The notes under the pieces: model-generated
Told to the model about the DNA's origin: nothing
The model's input: only the letters and a program-made list of their open reading frames with translations
The model's database searches: none
Program-made: the position numbers and the translations under genes
In this document: piece by piece, positions 63,316 to 64,000 of the stretch
How positions within the stretch are numbered: position 1 is the stretch's first letter
How the letters are laid out: each line of letters opens with the position of its first letter
Source: an uncultured Campylobacterales bacterium
GTDB lineage: Bacteria; Campylobacterota; Campylobacteria; Campylobacterales; Arcobacteraceae
Assembly (NCBI GenBank): GCA_947503785.1
Contig: CANNFB010000002.1
Span: 1-64,000 of the forward strand
Direction of reading: 5' to 3'
Length of the DNA stretch: 64,000 nt

Positions 63316-63741
63316 CCATTCGAAATAAGTTGAAGCAGATAAAATAGAACCATATTCTATTGTCTCTTCTCCAAATTCAGTTTCTATTGTGATTTTATTT
63401 TTATCAGCAGCAATCAATTTACCTTTGTAAACATCAGTTGCGATATCTTTTACTTTTACATTTTCACCAATTGAGGCAATAAAATGATTAGTAGCTTTTA
63501 ATTTTCTTTCAATACCAGGAGAACTTACTTCTAATCTATAATTTCCACCAAGAGGTTCATCTAAGTCTAATATTGGTGAAATCATTCTTGATACTTCAGC
63601 ACATTTATCTAAGCTTACACCATCTTTTGCAGTAATACTTACTCTATAAATAGTGTCACTGTGAACTTTGGCAGTTGTTATATCATAAAGTTCCGCACCT
63701 AAGCTTTCAACAGTTAGTTTAATTGATTCTTCTAAATTCAT
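63313..63741 (-). CDS. rimP: Ribosome maturation factor RimP
   Basis: Helps assemble the 30S subunit; 142 residues, close to the usual 150. N-terminal KH-like domain with [21 protein letters not shown], then the [21 protein letters not shown] signature at the domain boundary, and a C-terminal SH3-like barrel ([20 protein letters not shown]). The start codon overlaps the rbfA stop (TAATG), so the genes are translationally coupled. Confidence 0.95.
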   Translation of the reverse strand: MNLEESIKLTVESLGAELYDITTAKVHSDTIYRVSITAKDGVSLDKCAEVSRMISPILDLDEPLGGNYRLEVSSPGIERKLKATNHFIASIGENVKVKDIATDVYKGKLIAADKNKITIETEFGEETIEYGSILSASTYFEW

Positions 63742-64000
63742 TAGTCTTCGCTTTTATTTTTATTAATTTGAGCAAATAATGCTTCAATATTTCTTGATTT
63801 TTCTAAAGAAGTATCATTAACAAATTTAAAGTCAGGACATTTATACCAACCTGTACTTGCTAGAATATGTGACTTTAGTCTTCCATTTGCTTTATTTAAT
63901 AGTGATACAATTTGAGTAATCTCTTTTTTTTCAAAATCAGAGCCATCAAAATAAACTAATGCATCATATTTACCATTTTTACAGTTTACACCTGTAATCG
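63741..64000 (-). CDS. rbfA: Ribosome-binding factor A, C-terminal part (5' end outside window)
   Basis: Cold-shock and 16S maturation factor that binds the 5' region of 16S rRNA. Only the last 86 residues or so are visible; the frame is open at the window edge. The C-terminal signature is [20 protein letters not shown] with [18 protein letters not shown], equivalent to the P-x-L-x-F-x-x-D-x-S-x-E region of RbfA. The stop overlaps the rimP start. The order rbfA-rimP, usually after infB, supports the call. Confidence 0.9.
   Translation of the reverse strand, partial: ITGVNCKNGKYDALVYFDGSDFEKKEITQIVSLLNKANGRLKSHILASTGWYKCPDFKFVNDTSLEKSRNIEALFAQINKNKSED

Noticed and set aside
1-64000. Mobile elements, prophage, CRISPR, rRNA or tRNA genes
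   Set aside because: I saw no transposase, integrase or phage gene, no regularly spaced repeats and no cloverleaf in any gap; composition is even throughout.

Overview
The window is a 64 kb stretch of an AT-rich chromosome, almost certainly from Campylobacterota and most like Arcobacter and its relatives. The evidence is the HQW-type histidine kinase H-box, a stand-alone atpB, a petABC operon with a di-heme cytochrome c1, a Campylobacter-style QueE with an extended cysteine motif, and many promoters of the form TTTTG-N-TATAAT without a clear -35 box. I see no phage, insertion sequence, CRISPR array, rRNA or tRNA gene. No gap between genes exceeds about 210 bases, so this is a dense housekeeping region.

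Layout. 1-3.6 kb: end of fumarate reductase (frdB), class I fumarase and a DASS-type dicarboxylate transporter. 3.7-6.5 kb: a sensor kinase and response regulator pair. 6.6-10.5 kb: trpS (+) facing a minus-strand group with an FmdE-like protein, a methyltransferase, hisG, coaX and a small conserved protein. 10.7-13.7 kb (+): a split ThrE-type exporter, a DUF1223 protein and a flavin amine oxidase. 13.8-25.6 kb (-): amino-acid use, with livKHMGF uptake, bifunctional putA, a glutamate-synthase-like flavoprotein and an FAH-like protein, preceded by a small RHH protein with an overlapping partner gene. 25.9-29.0 kb (-): EamA transporter, DedA, a phosphorylase-like protein, rplS and trmD. 29.1-33.8 kb (+): a cysteine-rich small ORF, metE, ilvA and atpB. 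33.9-38.6 kb: addA-like helicase-nuclease (-), divergent from a diguanylate cyclase with a heme-c motif. 38.6-44.4 kb (+): argB, thrC, petABC and a small c-type cytochrome. 44.4-45.5 kb (-): rsmE and a membrane protein. 45.6-62.1 kb (+): moeA-queCDE, fabG-acpP-fabF-accA, pheST-aroA-ispH-rpsA-serA-efp, with a HIT protein on the other strand. 62.2-64 kb (-): ribD, rimP and partial rbfA.

How the genes fit together. Fumarate reductase, fumarase, the DASS carrier and the two-component system suggest a C4-dicarboxylate module. The liv operon, PutA and the glutamate-synthase-like enzyme suggest import of amino acids and oxidation through glutamate. The bc1 operon carries a CRP/FNR-like box at about -41.5 from its predicted start, which implies class II activation.

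No clearly new multi-gene system is visible. The best leads are: the RHH protein and partner gene under a perfect palindrome; two structured intergenic elements before putA and before the glutamate-synthase-like gene; the diguanylate cyclase with a CxxCH motif plus a second cysteine cluster; two genes whose only sensible starts look like ATT or ATC; and the cysteine-rich ORF ahead of metE.
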